From Mesorhizobium sp. WSM3862 (GTDB lineage Bacteria > Pseudomonadota > Alphaproteobacteria > Rhizobiales > Rhizobiaceae), in contig NZ_NSGE01000001.1 in assembly GCF_002294985.1 (NCBI RefSeq), forward strand, positions 62,001-126,000: DNA of 64,000 nt, written 5' to 3'. The position numbers and the translations under genes are program-made. Under the pieces are notes generated by a model. That model had not been told where the DNA came from, searched no databases, and saw nothing but the letters and a program-made list of their open reading frames with translations. Position 1 is the stretch's first letter, and each line of letters opens with the position of its first letter. Shown here one piece after another: positions 41,745 to 49,900 of the stretch.

Positions 41745-42296
41745 ATGCTCCGTAAACAGGGCATGAAACGGTCGATGGCACGCTTCGATATCGTCGGGCA
41801 GTTGGGATCGCTGCGGCGCTACGCGCGCTCGCTGACGCGCGACAGCGCCGATGCCGAGGATCTGGTTCATGACGCGCTGGTGCGCGCCTATGAGCGGCGC
41901 GGCACCTTTCGGTCGGGCGGCAACCCGCGCGCCTGGCTGCTGGCGATCCTGCACAACATCTTCATCGACCGCATGCGCTCGCGGCGGTCCGAGGCAACGC
42001 GCATCGCGCAGGCAGGCCGTCTCGCCGAGCAAAACATGCCGGCGTCCCAGGACCATTCGGTGCGCCTTTCGCAGGTGCGCGAAGCCTTCCGGTCGCTGCC
42101 GGAAGAGCAGCGCGCCGCGCTGCATCTCGTCGCCATCGAAGGGTTGAGCTACGCGGAGGCCGCCGACGTCAGTGGCGTCCCGCTCGGAACCCTGATGTCG
42201 CGCATCGGCCGCGCTCGTGCGGCGCTGCGCGAGATGGAGGAGGGCGCTCCGGCGCGCGGCAAAAATCACCTGAGGATCGTGGGAGGTGAATCATGA
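41745..42296 (+). CDS. ECF-type RNA polymerase sigma factor
   Basis: A small sigma-70-family factor of 183 residues. Region 2 (about 20-85: LRRYARSLTRDSADAEDLVHDALVRAYERRGTF, then the LLAILHNIFIDRMRS 2.3/2.4 helix) and region 4 (about 110-165: FRSLPEEQRAALHLVAIEGLSYAEAADVSGVPLGTLMSRIGRAR split over the linker) are clear. It overlaps the next gene, a membrane anti-sigma candidate, by 4 nt, so the pair is co-translated. The start may also be ATG 41763 or 41775. The signal is unknown; the promoter shows no obvious match to the general-stress EcfG box. Confidence 0.9.
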   Translation: MLRKQGMKRSMARFDIVGQLGSLRRYARSLTRDSADAEDLVHDALVRAYERRGTFRSGGNPRAWLLAILHNIFIDRMRSRRSEATRIAQAGRLAEQNMPASQDHSVRLSQVREAFRSLPEEQRAALHLVAIEGLSYAEAADVSGVPLGTLMSRIGRARAALREMEEGAPARGKNHLRIVGGES

Positions 42297-43066
42297 CCGC
42301 TATCGTCGATCCGGTGACCGATGCCGATCTCGACGCCTATGTCGACGATCAGCTCGACGTCGCCCGCCGCATCGAGGTCGAGGCGTTCCTGTCCGCTCGT
42401 CCCGAAGTGGCTGCGCGTGTGATGTCGGATCTCAGAACGCGCGACGAGTTGCGCGTAGCGCTGGCCGGGCCAGGCGCAATGGCGCGCCCGGCGACGACCG
42501 ACGCGGCGCGTCGGCTGGAGAGGGTGCTTGCCAGGGACCGTGCCTTTTCCGTGCTGCAGCGCGCCGCGGCCGCCGCCGTGCTGGTGGCGGCGGGGTGGCT
42601 TGCGAACGGCGTCTTCGGGCCGATCGCTGTCAGCAAGGTGGTCGCGTCGACGCAGCCGCCCGCCTATGTCGAGGAAGCGGTGAGCGCGCACCGGACGACG
42701 CTGGTGCGTGAGACGATGCCGTCCCAGGCCGAAGCGCCAAATTACAATGCCGACGAGATCCGCGCCGCGACCGCGATCGTCATGCCGTCATTGCCCGACG
42801 ACTGGCGGATCCGCGATGTTCAGATCTATCCGTCGCGGTTCGGGCCGAGCGTCGAGATGGCACTCGAAACGAAGGACCTCGGGCTGGTGTCGCTGTTTGC
42901 GATCAGGCCAGGCACGTTCGACGTCGTGAAGCCCACCGTCGCGCCCTTGGGCGATATTTCGTCCGCCTATTTCCAGATCGGCGAGGTCGCTTACGCCGTC
43001 GTCGGACAAGGCGATGCCGGCGATCTCGACCGGGCCGCCGAAAAGCTCGCCCGCACTCTCTATTGA
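42293..43066 (+). CDS. Membrane anti-sigma factor
   Basis: A 257-residue protein coupled to the ECF sigma gene. An acidic N-terminal segment (DADLDAYVDDQLDVARRIEVEAFL, split at the helix turn) is the sigma-binding helix of this anti-sigma type. One membrane helix follows (about residues 86-105, Ala/Val-rich), then a periplasmic domain of about 150 residues. The zinc HxxxCxxC of classical ZAS anti-sigmas is missing, so signalling is not through zinc release. The periplasmic domain probably senses envelope conditions; its ligand is unknown. Confidence 0.85.
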   Translation: MTAIVDPVTDADLDAYVDDQLDVARRIEVEAFLSARPEVAARVMSDLRTRDELRVALAGPGAMARPATTDAARRLERVLARDRAFSVLQRAAAAAVLVAAGWLANGVFGPIAVSKVVASTQPPAYVEEAVSAHRTTLVRETMPSQAEAPNYNADEIRAATAIVMPSLPDDWRIRDVQIYPSRFGPSVEMALETKDLGLVSLFAIRPGTFDVVKPTVAPLGDISSAYFQIGEVAYAVVGQGDAGDLDRAAEKLARTLY

Positions 43067-43103
43067 AGCAGCCAATCGAACCGACCAACCAAGGAGAAAC
43101 GAA

Positions 43104-43820
43104 ATGAACAGCCCTAATCTTGGATACCGAATGGGCACCGGCGTCCGGGCCGGTGCCGTCTATGACGAGGGCCTGCGCCGGCACATGCTGCGCGTCTACA
43201 ACTATATGGGCCTCGGGCTCGTCGTGACCGGCCTCGTCGCCCTTGTTGTGGCCTCGACGCCGGCGCTCTACGTCCCGATCTTCTCCACGCCGCTGAAATG
43301 GGTGGTGATGCTGGCGCCGCTCGCCTTCGTCATGTTCTTCTCCTTCAAGATGCAGACAATGTCGGCGGCGAGCGCGCAGGCGATGTTCTGGGCCTTCTGC
43401 GCGGTCATGGGCCTGTCGCTGGCTTCCGTGTTCCTGGTCTTCACCGGCACCAGCATCGCGCGCACCTTCTTCATCGCCGCCACCATGTTCGGCGCCACCA
43501 GCCTCTACGGCTACACGACCAGGCGCGACCTGACGCAGTTCTCGTCCTTCCTGATCATGGGCCTGATCGGCGTGGTGATCGCGAGCCTCGTCAACCTGTT
43601 CCTCGGCTCGACCGCGCTGCAGTTCGCCATCTCCGTGATCGGCATCGCCGTCTTCATCGGCCTGACCGCCTGGGACACGCAGACGATCAAGGAGCAGTAT
43701 GCCGAGAATTTCGACGCCGAATCGCAACAGAAGCTCGCCGTCTTCGGCGCCTTCTCGCTGTATCTGAACTTCATCAACATCTTCCAGCTGCTGCTGAATT
43801 TTACCGGCGAGCGCGAATAG
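43104..43820 (+). CDS. Bax inhibitor-1/YccA family membrane protein
   Basis: A 238-residue integral membrane protein with seven predicted helices. The opening YDEGLRRHMLRVYNYMGLGL and the end region WDTQTIKEQYAENFD with the two conserved Asp are BI-1 hallmarks; in a bacterial relative (BsYetJ) such Asp residues form a pH-dependent calcium-leak gate. AAGGAGA precedes the ATG. Located 37 bp after the anti-sigma gene, it may belong to the same transcription unit and hence the stress regulon. A strong terminator follows. Confidence 0.9.
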   Translation: MNSPNLGYRMGTGVRAGAVYDEGLRRHMLRVYNYMGLGLVVTGLVALVVASTPALYVPIFSTPLKWVVMLAPLAFVMFFSFKMQTMSAASAQAMFWAFCAVMGLSLASVFLVFTGTSIARTFFIAATMFGATSLYGYTTRRDLTQFSSFLIMGLIGVVIASLVNLFLGSTALQFAISVIGIAVFIGLTAWDTQTIKEQYAENFDAESQQKLAVFGAFSLYLNFINIFQLLLNFTGERE

Positions 43821-43847
43821 TCCGGACCGTAGCAGGCAACAGCTTCG

Positions 43848-43885
43848 AACCGTGGCCGACGGGTAAACCGCTGGCCACGGTTTTT
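43848..43885 (+). terminator. Terminator after the Bax inhibitor-1 gene
   Basis: A perfect 10-bp stem (AACCGTGGCC / GGCCACGGTT) with a 15-nt loop runs into TTTTTC, about 28 bp after the stop codon. Confidence 0.88.
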
Positions 43886-44024
43886 CTTTTGGCGTTGCAT
43901 CTGGCGTGGCAGTGCTGGTCGTTCACGGCGGCTGCTTGAGGGGATGCCGCACTGCCTGCTGCCCTTGAGTTCAGGCGAGGCCTTTTGCTAGCCTGCCGGC
44001 CCGACCAGCCAGTCGCGAGGACGC

Positions 44025-44900
44025 ATGGACCAGCTGACGCTTGACGGTGACGGCATCTCGGCGACGGTTGTCGGGCAGGGGGCCGAGCTGGTCTCCTTGC
44101 GCGATGCCGAAGGCGCGGAACTTCTGTGGCAGGCGGGGCCTGAATGGCGGCGTCATTCGCCCGTGCTGTTTCCGATAGTCGGCCGGCTGAAAGGCGACCA
44201 GTTGCGCCATCGCGGCAAAGCCTATCCAATGACGCAGCATGGCTTCGCCCGAGACAGGCGCTTTGCCTGGGCGAAGCAGGGGCCTTCCTCCTGCACGCTG
44301 GTCCTGACTGATGACACTGAGACCCACACCCGCTTCCCATTCGCCTTTCGGCTGGCCATAAGCTACAGCCTCGGCCCCCGCCAGCTTGGCGTGACCTTCG
44401 AGGTCGCCAACACAGGCGACGAGGTGCTGCCGGCCTCGGTCGGCGCCCATCCGGCCTTCAACTGGCCTTTGCTGCCGGAATTGCCCAAGGAAGCCTACCG
44501 GCTGACCTTTGCCGACGATGAACCCGCTCCGATACGGCGCCTGAAGGACGGGCTCATGCTGCCGACGCCGCAGCCAACGCCCGTCGAGGGCAAGACGCTT
44601 GCCCTCTCCGAGCGGCTGTTCGATGACGACGCCGTCATTCTGGACCGGCCCGCCAGCACCAGCGTGCGCTATGCCGCCGGGCGGGGGCCGGCGATCGAAA
44701 TGTCGTGGCAGGGATTCAACGAATTGGGCATCTGGTCCAAGCCCGGCGGCGCGCCGTTTCTCTGCATCGAGCCCTGGCATGGCGTTGCAAGCCCGGTCGA
44801 TTTCGACGGCGAATTCGCCGACAAGCCGGGCGTGATGCTGATCCCGCCAGGCGCCAAGCGCAAGCTGACCTACCGGATCACCATCAGCCGGGATGCGTGA
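44025..44900 (+). CDS. Aldose 1-epimerase family protein
   Basis: A 291-residue galactose-mutarotase-like beta-sandwich enzyme. Landmarks are SLRDAEGAELLW at the start, SPVLFPIVGRL, the catalytic-His block MTQHGFARDRRF, VGAHPAFNWP with the second His, and CIEPWHG near the end with the catalytic Glu. It interconverts alpha and beta anomers of a sugar or sugar phosphate; this subgroup resembles LacX/YeaD-like proteins. The substrate is unknown. Three bases separate it from the following small gene, so the two are probably one operon. Confidence 0.87.
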   Translation: MDQLTLDGDGISATVVGQGAELVSLRDAEGAELLWQAGPEWRRHSPVLFPIVGRLKGDQLRHRGKAYPMTQHGFARDRRFAWAKQGPSSCTLVLTDDTETHTRFPFAFRLAISYSLGPRQLGVTFEVANTGDEVLPASVGAHPAFNWPLLPELPKEAYRLTFADDEPAPIRRLKDGLMLPTPQPTPVEGKTLALSERLFDDDAVILDRPASTSVRYAAGRGPAIEMSWQGFNELGIWSKPGGAPFLCIEPWHGVASPVDFDGEFADKPGVMLIPPGAKRKLTYRITISRDA

Positions 44901-44903
44901 GGC

Positions 44904-45314
44904 ATGGCGTTCGCGATCAAGGCCGATGTCAAGGATCCGCTGGCCGAGACATTCTCATTCGCGGCGCAGAAAACCATGTATGGCGGCAAGCATATCGCCG
45001 AAGGCGACACGATCTTTGTGTTCGCCAGCGAAAACGAAGGCGGGCAGGGGCTCATCGCGCGAGGTGTCGTCATGTCCTCGCAGGCAATTGCGAAACGACC
45101 CGATCTTGAACGGCAGACGCCCCGTGTTAGCGTTTCCATCCGTCGCGCCGCCCTGGCGACCAGGCGGTTGGGCCGCGACGAGCTCAAGCGCTTCAAGGAT
45201 TGGAAGGACGGCCGGCCGGAGACGGAGCTCAATTTCAAATTCTATCGCCAGGCGACGAACAAGATCGTCGGCATCTCGCGTGAGACGGCGGCTTTTCTCG
45301 ATGGGTTTTTTTAA
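44904..45314 (+). CDS. Uncharacterised small protein, possible PUA/EVE-like fold
   Basis: A 136-residue soluble protein I cannot place with certainty. The middle (KHIAEGDTIFVFASENEGG and GLIARGVV, about residues 33-60) resembles the strand-turn-strand of PUA/EVE/ASCH-like RNA- or nucleotide-binding domains. The C-terminal half is basic (RRLGRDELKRFKDWKDGR). It begins 3 bp after the aldose epimerase stop, so it is probably co-translated with it. No catalytic motif is visible. Confidence 0.7.
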   Translation: MAFAIKADVKDPLAETFSFAAQKTMYGGKHIAEGDTIFVFASENEGGQGLIARGVVMSSQAIAKRPDLERQTPRVSVSIRRAALATRRLGRDELKRFKDWKDGRPETELNFKFYRQATNKIVGISRETAAFLDGFF

Positions 45315-45370
45315 TCGCGGGACAGGCCCGGCGCGCTAGCCGAGCAAGAAACCTCAGCTAATTCAGTCGA

Positions 45371-46126
45371 TTAGTTGTGGTCGCTTGCGGCGAACTTATA
45401 GCTTAGCCGTGCCATGACCACGTCGGCCCTGGCCTTGACCTTGTAAGTTTCGGGATTGGCCCCCAGCGAACCGTCGTCGAACACATTGGGGCCCGTGCTG
45501 GTCTTGGAGCCGAGATCAATATGAGTGTAGTCCACGCCAAGGCTCAGCTTGTCGGTGAGGGCGTAATCGATGCCGAGACCCAGCGCATAGCCGTTGTGCC
45601 AGTCGTTCTGCTCGTATGTGACTAGGGCGTCGTTGTCGCGCGCTTTGAAACCGACCTCGCCGCCGGCGTAGCCGCCCTTCGCATAGACCAAGACACGGTC
45701 GAACGCGTAGCCGATCCGGCCGACCACCGTCGCATAATGCTGGATCCGGCCCGTCTCGGTATCGCTATCGGGGAAGTATGGACTGATGATCGTCTTCCTG
45801 ATCCCCGTTGCGGTCCATGAGGCTTCGCCGCCCAACACGAACTGGTTCCACTGGTACTGAGCGCCGACCTGCACGCCGCCAGCTATGTTGGTGTCGCGGA
45901 AATGGAACCCCTCGGTTCCGGCGGGGACCAGATCCGTGAAGAAGCCGCCGTTCGGCTGCGCGACGTCGGTGGCTGTGATATCACCATTGGCGACGCCGAT
46001 ATGCGCGCCGGCGTAGAAGCCGCTCCAGTCGTAAGCCGAGCCGGCGACCGGACCGGTCATGTCCGCAGCCGAAGCCCCAGTCGCGCTGAGCCCAGCCAGC
46101 GCGGCGATTGCAAGAAAAGTTCTCAC
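45371..46126 (-). CDS. Outer-membrane beta-barrel protein (Omp25/31-like)
   Basis: A 251-residue surface protein with a Sec signal peptide (cleavage after SAA, about residue 21). Features of the eight-stranded barrel family include the YDWSGFYAGAHIGVANGD opening, alternating aromatic strands such as QVGAQYQWNQFVLGGEAS, GRIGYAFDRVLVYAKGG, and a final strand ARLSYKF. It resembles Brucella Omp25/Omp31 and rhizobial RopB-type proteins, which stabilise the outer membrane. The last residues (AASDHN) extend past the usual terminal Phe. It is monocistronic. Confidence 0.88.
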   Translation of the reverse strand: MRTFLAIAALAGLSATGASAADMTGPVAGSAYDWSGFYAGAHIGVANGDITATDVAQPNGGFFTDLVPAGTEGFHFRDTNIAGGVQVGAQYQWNQFVLGGEASWTATGIRKTIISPYFPDSDTETGRIQHYATVVGRIGYAFDRVLVYAKGGYAGGEVGFKARDNDALVTYEQNDWHNGYALGLGIDYALTDKLSLGVDYTHIDLGSKTSTGPNVFDDGSLGANPETYKVKARADVVMARLSYKFAASDHN

Positions 46127-46390
46127 TGAATGTTCCTCCGACCCAAATCAGACCCCATTGAGAGCGCGATCATAGCAAGGTATCGCCGGCTAAGCTGTGA
46201 CGATTATGTCGCACAGCGATAAAATCAAAGGTTGCAAAATGAGACTGTATCAACCTTGATGGCGACGGCCGCCTAAGACATGCGGCGCCGACGGGCAGGG
46301 CGCCAGCCGAAAGGCTGGCGCAGCTTGCATCGACGGCGCAACACGCTTCGTTGTAAACATTCCGGCCACATGATTTGAAGGAGACGCAAC

Positions 46391-46783
46391 ATGGACCGAT
46401 TCACCGGCGGCTGCCTGTGTCGCAATGTCCGACTTGTGGCGTCGGGCCACCCATACAGGGTCTGCATCTGCCATTGTCTCGATTGCCGCAAACATCATGG
46501 CGCGCTCTTTTATGCTTCGGCGGTATTCCCTCAGGACGCGGTTACGATCGACGGTGAGACGCGCGACTATGCCGGGCGGTTTTTCTGTCCGCGCTGCGGT
46601 TCGTCCGTTTTCGCACGCACCGCGGACGAGATCGAAGTGCATCTCGGGACCCTGGACGCCCCAGACCAGCTAGCCCCGACCTACGAAAGCTGGATCATCC
46701 GTCGCGAGTCGTGGCTGCCGCCGTTTCCAGTCAGCAAGCGATACGAGCGCGATCGCGAGGCGACGAGCCGCTTCGAAGAATAG
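46391..46783 (+). CDS. GFA family (CENP-V/glutathione-dependent formaldehyde-activating-like) protein
   Basis: A 130-residue zinc protein. The family's Cys pattern is complete: GGCLC near residue 8, CHCLDC at about 28-33, and CPRCGSS near residue 67, giving two zinc sites. Named after Gfa, which was thought to join glutathione and formaldehyde; most members have no proven reaction. AAGGAG lies 10 nt upstream of the ATG. It converges with the winged-helix/TPR regulator gene, 23 bp apart. Confidence 0.9.
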   Translation: MDRFTGGCLCRNVRLVASGHPYRVCICHCLDCRKHHGALFYASAVFPQDAVTIDGETRDYAGRFFCPRCGSSVFARTADEIEVHLGTLDAPDQLAPTYESWIIRRESWLPPFPVSKRYERDREATSRFEE

Positions 46784-46806
46784 GTCGCGCCATTCCATTC
46801 TGGCCG

Positions 46807-48324
46807 TCAGTCCGGAAGCCCGGCCTTGCGGAACCCGTCAACGAAATGCTCGAGCATCGCGTCGTCGCGGAACGGCTCGGTCCAGACCCAGTGGCTGGTC
46901 GTGAAATGCGGGTTGGCGATAAGGAACATCTCGACCTCCGCGCGCGCCTCTTCGAACCGGCCGAGCTGCGCAAGGCTTGCCGCCAGGAAACGGCGTGAGC
47001 TGGTCCGATAGGTCTCGTCCCGGCGCAGCGTCTCGATGGCGGCTTCATAGTCGCGGGCCGCATATTGCGCGGCGCCGAGCGTGAGATAGTACCAACTCGG
47101 CGGAAACGGGTTCAGCCGGAACGCCTTGCGAATGTGCTCAAGGCCTTCCTCGATCCGCCCGGCTAGGACCTCGATGTCGGACAATGTCGCCCAGGCGTCG
47201 GCCTCGTTCGGATCGAGCTCGAACGCTTTGGCGAATTCGGCATCCGCCTCGCCGAAGCGATGCTCATAGGCAAGCAGGTTGGCAAGCACCCAGCGGCAGC
47301 CGGCGTCGTTTGGGTCGATTGTCACGGCTTTGCGGGCCAGCTCCAGGGCAATGCTCCGGTTGGGGTCGACGGGCTCGCCCCAATGCACCCATCCCATCCA
47401 ATGGTTCATGGCGAGCCAGCGATAGGCCTCGGCATATTCCGGATCGAGCGAGACCGCGCGCGTCAGCATCAGATGCGCCTCCCGCGCCGTCTGAGGCGAG
47501 TCGTCGATCAGTTTTCGCGCCCGCACGCACAAATCGTAGGCCTCGAGATTCTTGGGCCGATTGCGCGGCGGCTGCGTGCGCAGCCGGCCGAGCAGCGCCT
47601 CCACGATCCTGGCCGTTACCTCGTCCTGGACGGCAAAAATATCTTCCAGGCTGCGATCGAAGCGTTCCGCCCACAGATGTTCACCGCTCACCGCGTCGAC
47701 AAGCTGCGCGTTGATGCGCACACGCCCCGCGGCGCGCCTTGCGCTCCCCTCAAGCAGGTAACGCACGCCAAGGTCCTCGGCGATCGCGCGCACATCCATC
47801 GGCTTTCCCTTGTAGACGAAGACCGAGTTGCGCGCGATGACGAACAGTCCCGCGTTCCTGGACAGGTCAGTGATCAGGTCTTCGGTCAACCCGTCCGCGA
47901 AGGATTCCTGCTCGGGATCATTGCCGAAATTGACGAAGGGCAGCACGGCTATCGAAGGCTTGCCGGGCAGTGGCAAAGGTTTTCGTTTCGTCTCGCCAAG
48001 CTGTTCGATGACCCCCGTGAAGCGATAGCCGACGCGCGGCACCGTAGCGATCCATTCACCGCCGTCGGCGGCGGGGCCGAGCAGCTTTCTGAGCTGCGCG
48101 ATCTGGACGGTGAGGTTGCCTTCCTCGACGGCCGTGCCCGGCCATGCCGCGTCCATCAGCTCGGCCTTGGCCAGGATTTCGCCGGGACGTTCCACGAGCG
48201 CGGCAAGCAGCTTCAGCCCCCGATAGCCGGCGGCCACGGGGACATCGTTCCGAAGCAACGTTCCCGCAGCTGAATCAAGCACGTACGGGCCGAAGGCAAA
48301 GCGCGATCCCTGCATGCGGCGCAT
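46807..48324 (-). CDS. Winged-helix regulator with TolB-like and TPR domains
   Basis: A 505-residue one-component regulator. Residues 1-110 are an OmpR/CadC-type winged helix (FAFGPYVLDSAAGTLLRNDVP and VGYRFTG wing). About residues 125-250 form a TolB-N-like domain (IAVLPFVNFGND, FADGLTEDLITDLSR, VRYLLEGSARR). The rest is a run of tetratricopeptide repeats, strongest around 300-490. No membrane helix or cyclase domain is visible, unlike CadC or class III cyclases that share the layout. The signal and targets are unknown; the flanking GFA and DUF1127 genes are candidates. Confidence 0.86.
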   Translation of the reverse strand: MRRMQGSRFAFGPYVLDSAAGTLLRNDVPVAAGYRGLKLLAALVERPGEILAKAELMDAAWPGTAVEEGNLTVQIAQLRKLLGPAADGGEWIATVPRVGYRFTGVIEQLGETKRKPLPLPGKPSIAVLPFVNFGNDPEQESFADGLTEDLITDLSRNAGLFVIARNSVFVYKGKPMDVRAIAEDLGVRYLLEGSARRAAGRVRINAQLVDAVSGEHLWAERFDRSLEDIFAVQDEVTARIVEALLGRLRTQPPRNRPKNLEAYDLCVRARKLIDDSPQTAREAHLMLTRAVSLDPEYAEAYRWLAMNHWMGWVHWGEPVDPNRSIALELARKAVTIDPNDAGCRWVLANLLAYEHRFGEADAEFAKAFELDPNEADAWATLSDIEVLAGRIEEGLEHIRKAFRLNPFPPSWYYLTLGAAQYAARDYEAAIETLRRDETYRTSSRRFLAASLAQLGRFEEARAEVEMFLIANPHFTTSHWVWTEPFRDDAMLEHFVDGFRKAGLPD

Positions 48325-48329
48325 CTATA

Positions 48330-48391
48330 GAGCAATTCCAGGAAAAGTGTGAGACGGGTAGTGCAGTTCGTCATGTCCGATGAACCGCTCA
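48330..48391 (+). repeat. Dispersed repeat, copy 4 (truncated)
   Basis: Starts GAGCAATTCCAGGAAAAGTG and ends TGAACCGCTC, matching the ends of the 61845-61940 copy, but the middle with CCGGAATTGCG is lost. It starts 6 bp beyond the winged-helix gene's start codon, so it lies in that gene's promoter region. Confidence 0.65.
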
Positions 48392-48525
48392 GGCCAATTT
48401 GGAAGTTTTGAGAACTATTTGGATGCGCTTAATTACGGCGCAGCCCGCATCCTGCAGAATCCAACCTCATTCAGGTGGAAGGCCCAACTCGAAAAGCATG
48501 GGGCCGCAAACCATAGGAGGTTGCC

Positions 48526-48762
48526 ATGAACGACACGTTTGCATCGATCCCGCAGCTGGCAACGCTGGTCGGGCAGGCATCGCGCCGGCGCTACAGCCTG
48601 CAGACCCTGCGAGGCATGATCGCAGCCCGGCGCGAGCAGATACGGTTTCGCTGGGATCTCAAGCGGATATCAGAGGCCAACCCGCATCTGATCGACGATA
48701 TCGGGCTGACGAAACGGCAGGCCGAGGAAGAGATCGCCAAGCTGCCCTTCTGGCAAAGATAA
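48526..48762 (+). CDS. DUF1127 domain-containing small protein
   Basis: A 78-residue protein ending in the Arg-rich DUF1127/YjiS domain (about residues 40-75): RREQIRFRWDLKRISEANPHLIDDIGLT followed by the RQAEEEIAKLPFW tail, in pieces typical of the family. In Agrobacterium and Rhodobacter small DUF1127 proteins affect RNA turnover, phosphate and carbon physiology. TAGGAGG sits 5-6 nt before the ATG. The neighbouring convergent gene is an arginase-family enzyme. Confidence 0.9.
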   Translation: MNDTFASIPQLATLVGQASRRRYSLQTLRGMIAARREQIRFRWDLKRISEANPHLIDDIGLTKRQAEEEIAKLPFWQR

Positions 48763-48888
48763 ACGCGGATGTGGCGTCACGTTGGTGCCGGCAGCGCAGT
48801 CCCACGGGGTAGGGTGATCCGGCATGAGCTCGAAGCGACATCGGTCGGCCATAACCGGGAATCTCGTCGGGGCATCAGGCCATCTGAG

Positions 48889-49800
48889 TTAAACCTGCCG
48901 GACGACAGTGCCGATGACATTGACGAGAAGCCGGGCTGCAGTCAGCGCCGACAGGCCGTCAAGGTCGGCAGGAGGATAGAACTCGACCAGATCAAATCCT
49001 GCGATCCTGGCCCGCTTGCCGAGGCCGGCGATCAGGTCGATCGCCTGGGTGTAGGTGAGGCCGCCTGGCGTGCGCGCCGCCACGCCCGGCATGATGCTGG
49101 GATCGAGGCCGTCGCAGTCGAAGGTCACGACGACGCGCGCGCCATCCGGAATGTGGCTGAGAGCTGCGTCGACGCCCTGGGCATGAAGCTCGCGGGCAGT
49201 CACAAAGCGGCTGCCATAGCGTCGCGCCGCTTCGATTTCAGCCAGGCGTGCGCTGCCGACGCTGCGCAGGCCGACTTGCACGAGGCCGGCGATATGCGGC
49301 ATCTCGCTCGCCCGGCGCATCGGGCTCGAATAGCCGTAGCGTTCGCCATCGACCTCGTCGCGCCAGTCGATATGCGCGTCGATCTGCAGGATCCAGACCG
49401 GTCCGTGACCGGCAAAGCCGGCCAGAAAGGGAATAACCACGGAATCGTCACCGCCGAGCAGGATCGGCACGGCCGACGCGGCCAGGACCTCGCGCGTCTT
49501 CGCTTCGATCCGCGCCCGGTTTCCCTCGTTGTCGTGCATGACGGTCGAGATGTTGCCGGCATCGACGCAGCAGACCGCCTTGCCGTCGAACAATGGACCG
49601 CCGAGATCGAAATCCCAATGCTCGACCAGCGGCGCATCGTCCTTGCTCGCAGCGCGGATGGCGTCGGCGGCCAGAGCATGGCCGCTGCTGTCCTTTCCCG
49701 GATAGGTGCTGCCATGACCGGCACCGTAGACCACCATGCGAGGCACGCGGCCTCCGGCGAGGCAATCGGGAAAGCCAAGAAAGGAAGATGAAGAGGTCAT
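48889..49800 (-). CDS. Arginase/agmatinase (ureohydrolase) family protein
   Basis: A 303-residue binuclear-manganese ureohydrolase. Metal motifs are GGDDS (residues 116-120), DAHID (141-145) and FDCDGLDP with D228/D230/D233. The canonical GGDHS has Asp119 in place of His, which changes one Mn ligand; the other motifs are intact. The substrate could be arginine, agmatine, guanidinobutyrate or formiminoglutamate. It has its own promoter region upstream (49801-49900) and converges with the DUF1127 gene. Confidence 0.88.
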   Translation of the reverse strand: MTSSSSFLGFPDCLAGGRVPRMVVYGAGHGSTYPGKDSSGHALAADAIRAASKDDAPLVEHWDFDLGGPLFDGKAVCCVDAGNISTVMHDNEGNRARIEAKTREVLAASAVPILLGGDDSVVIPFLAGFAGHGPVWILQIDAHIDWRDEVDGERYGYSSPMRRASEMPHIAGLVQVGLRSVGSARLAEIEAARRYGSRFVTARELHAQGVDAALSHIPDGARVVVTFDCDGLDPSIMPGVAARTPGGLTYTQAIDLIAGLGKRARIAGFDLVEFYPPADLDGLSALTAARLLVNVIGTVVRQV

Positions 49801-49900
49801 TGTTCAATAGTCCGAATCTGAGATCTCGCGGCGAGGGGCAGTCGATAGGATCGCTTTATCGCCTCTATGTGATCCATATCAGAAAGTCGCATAAGATAGA

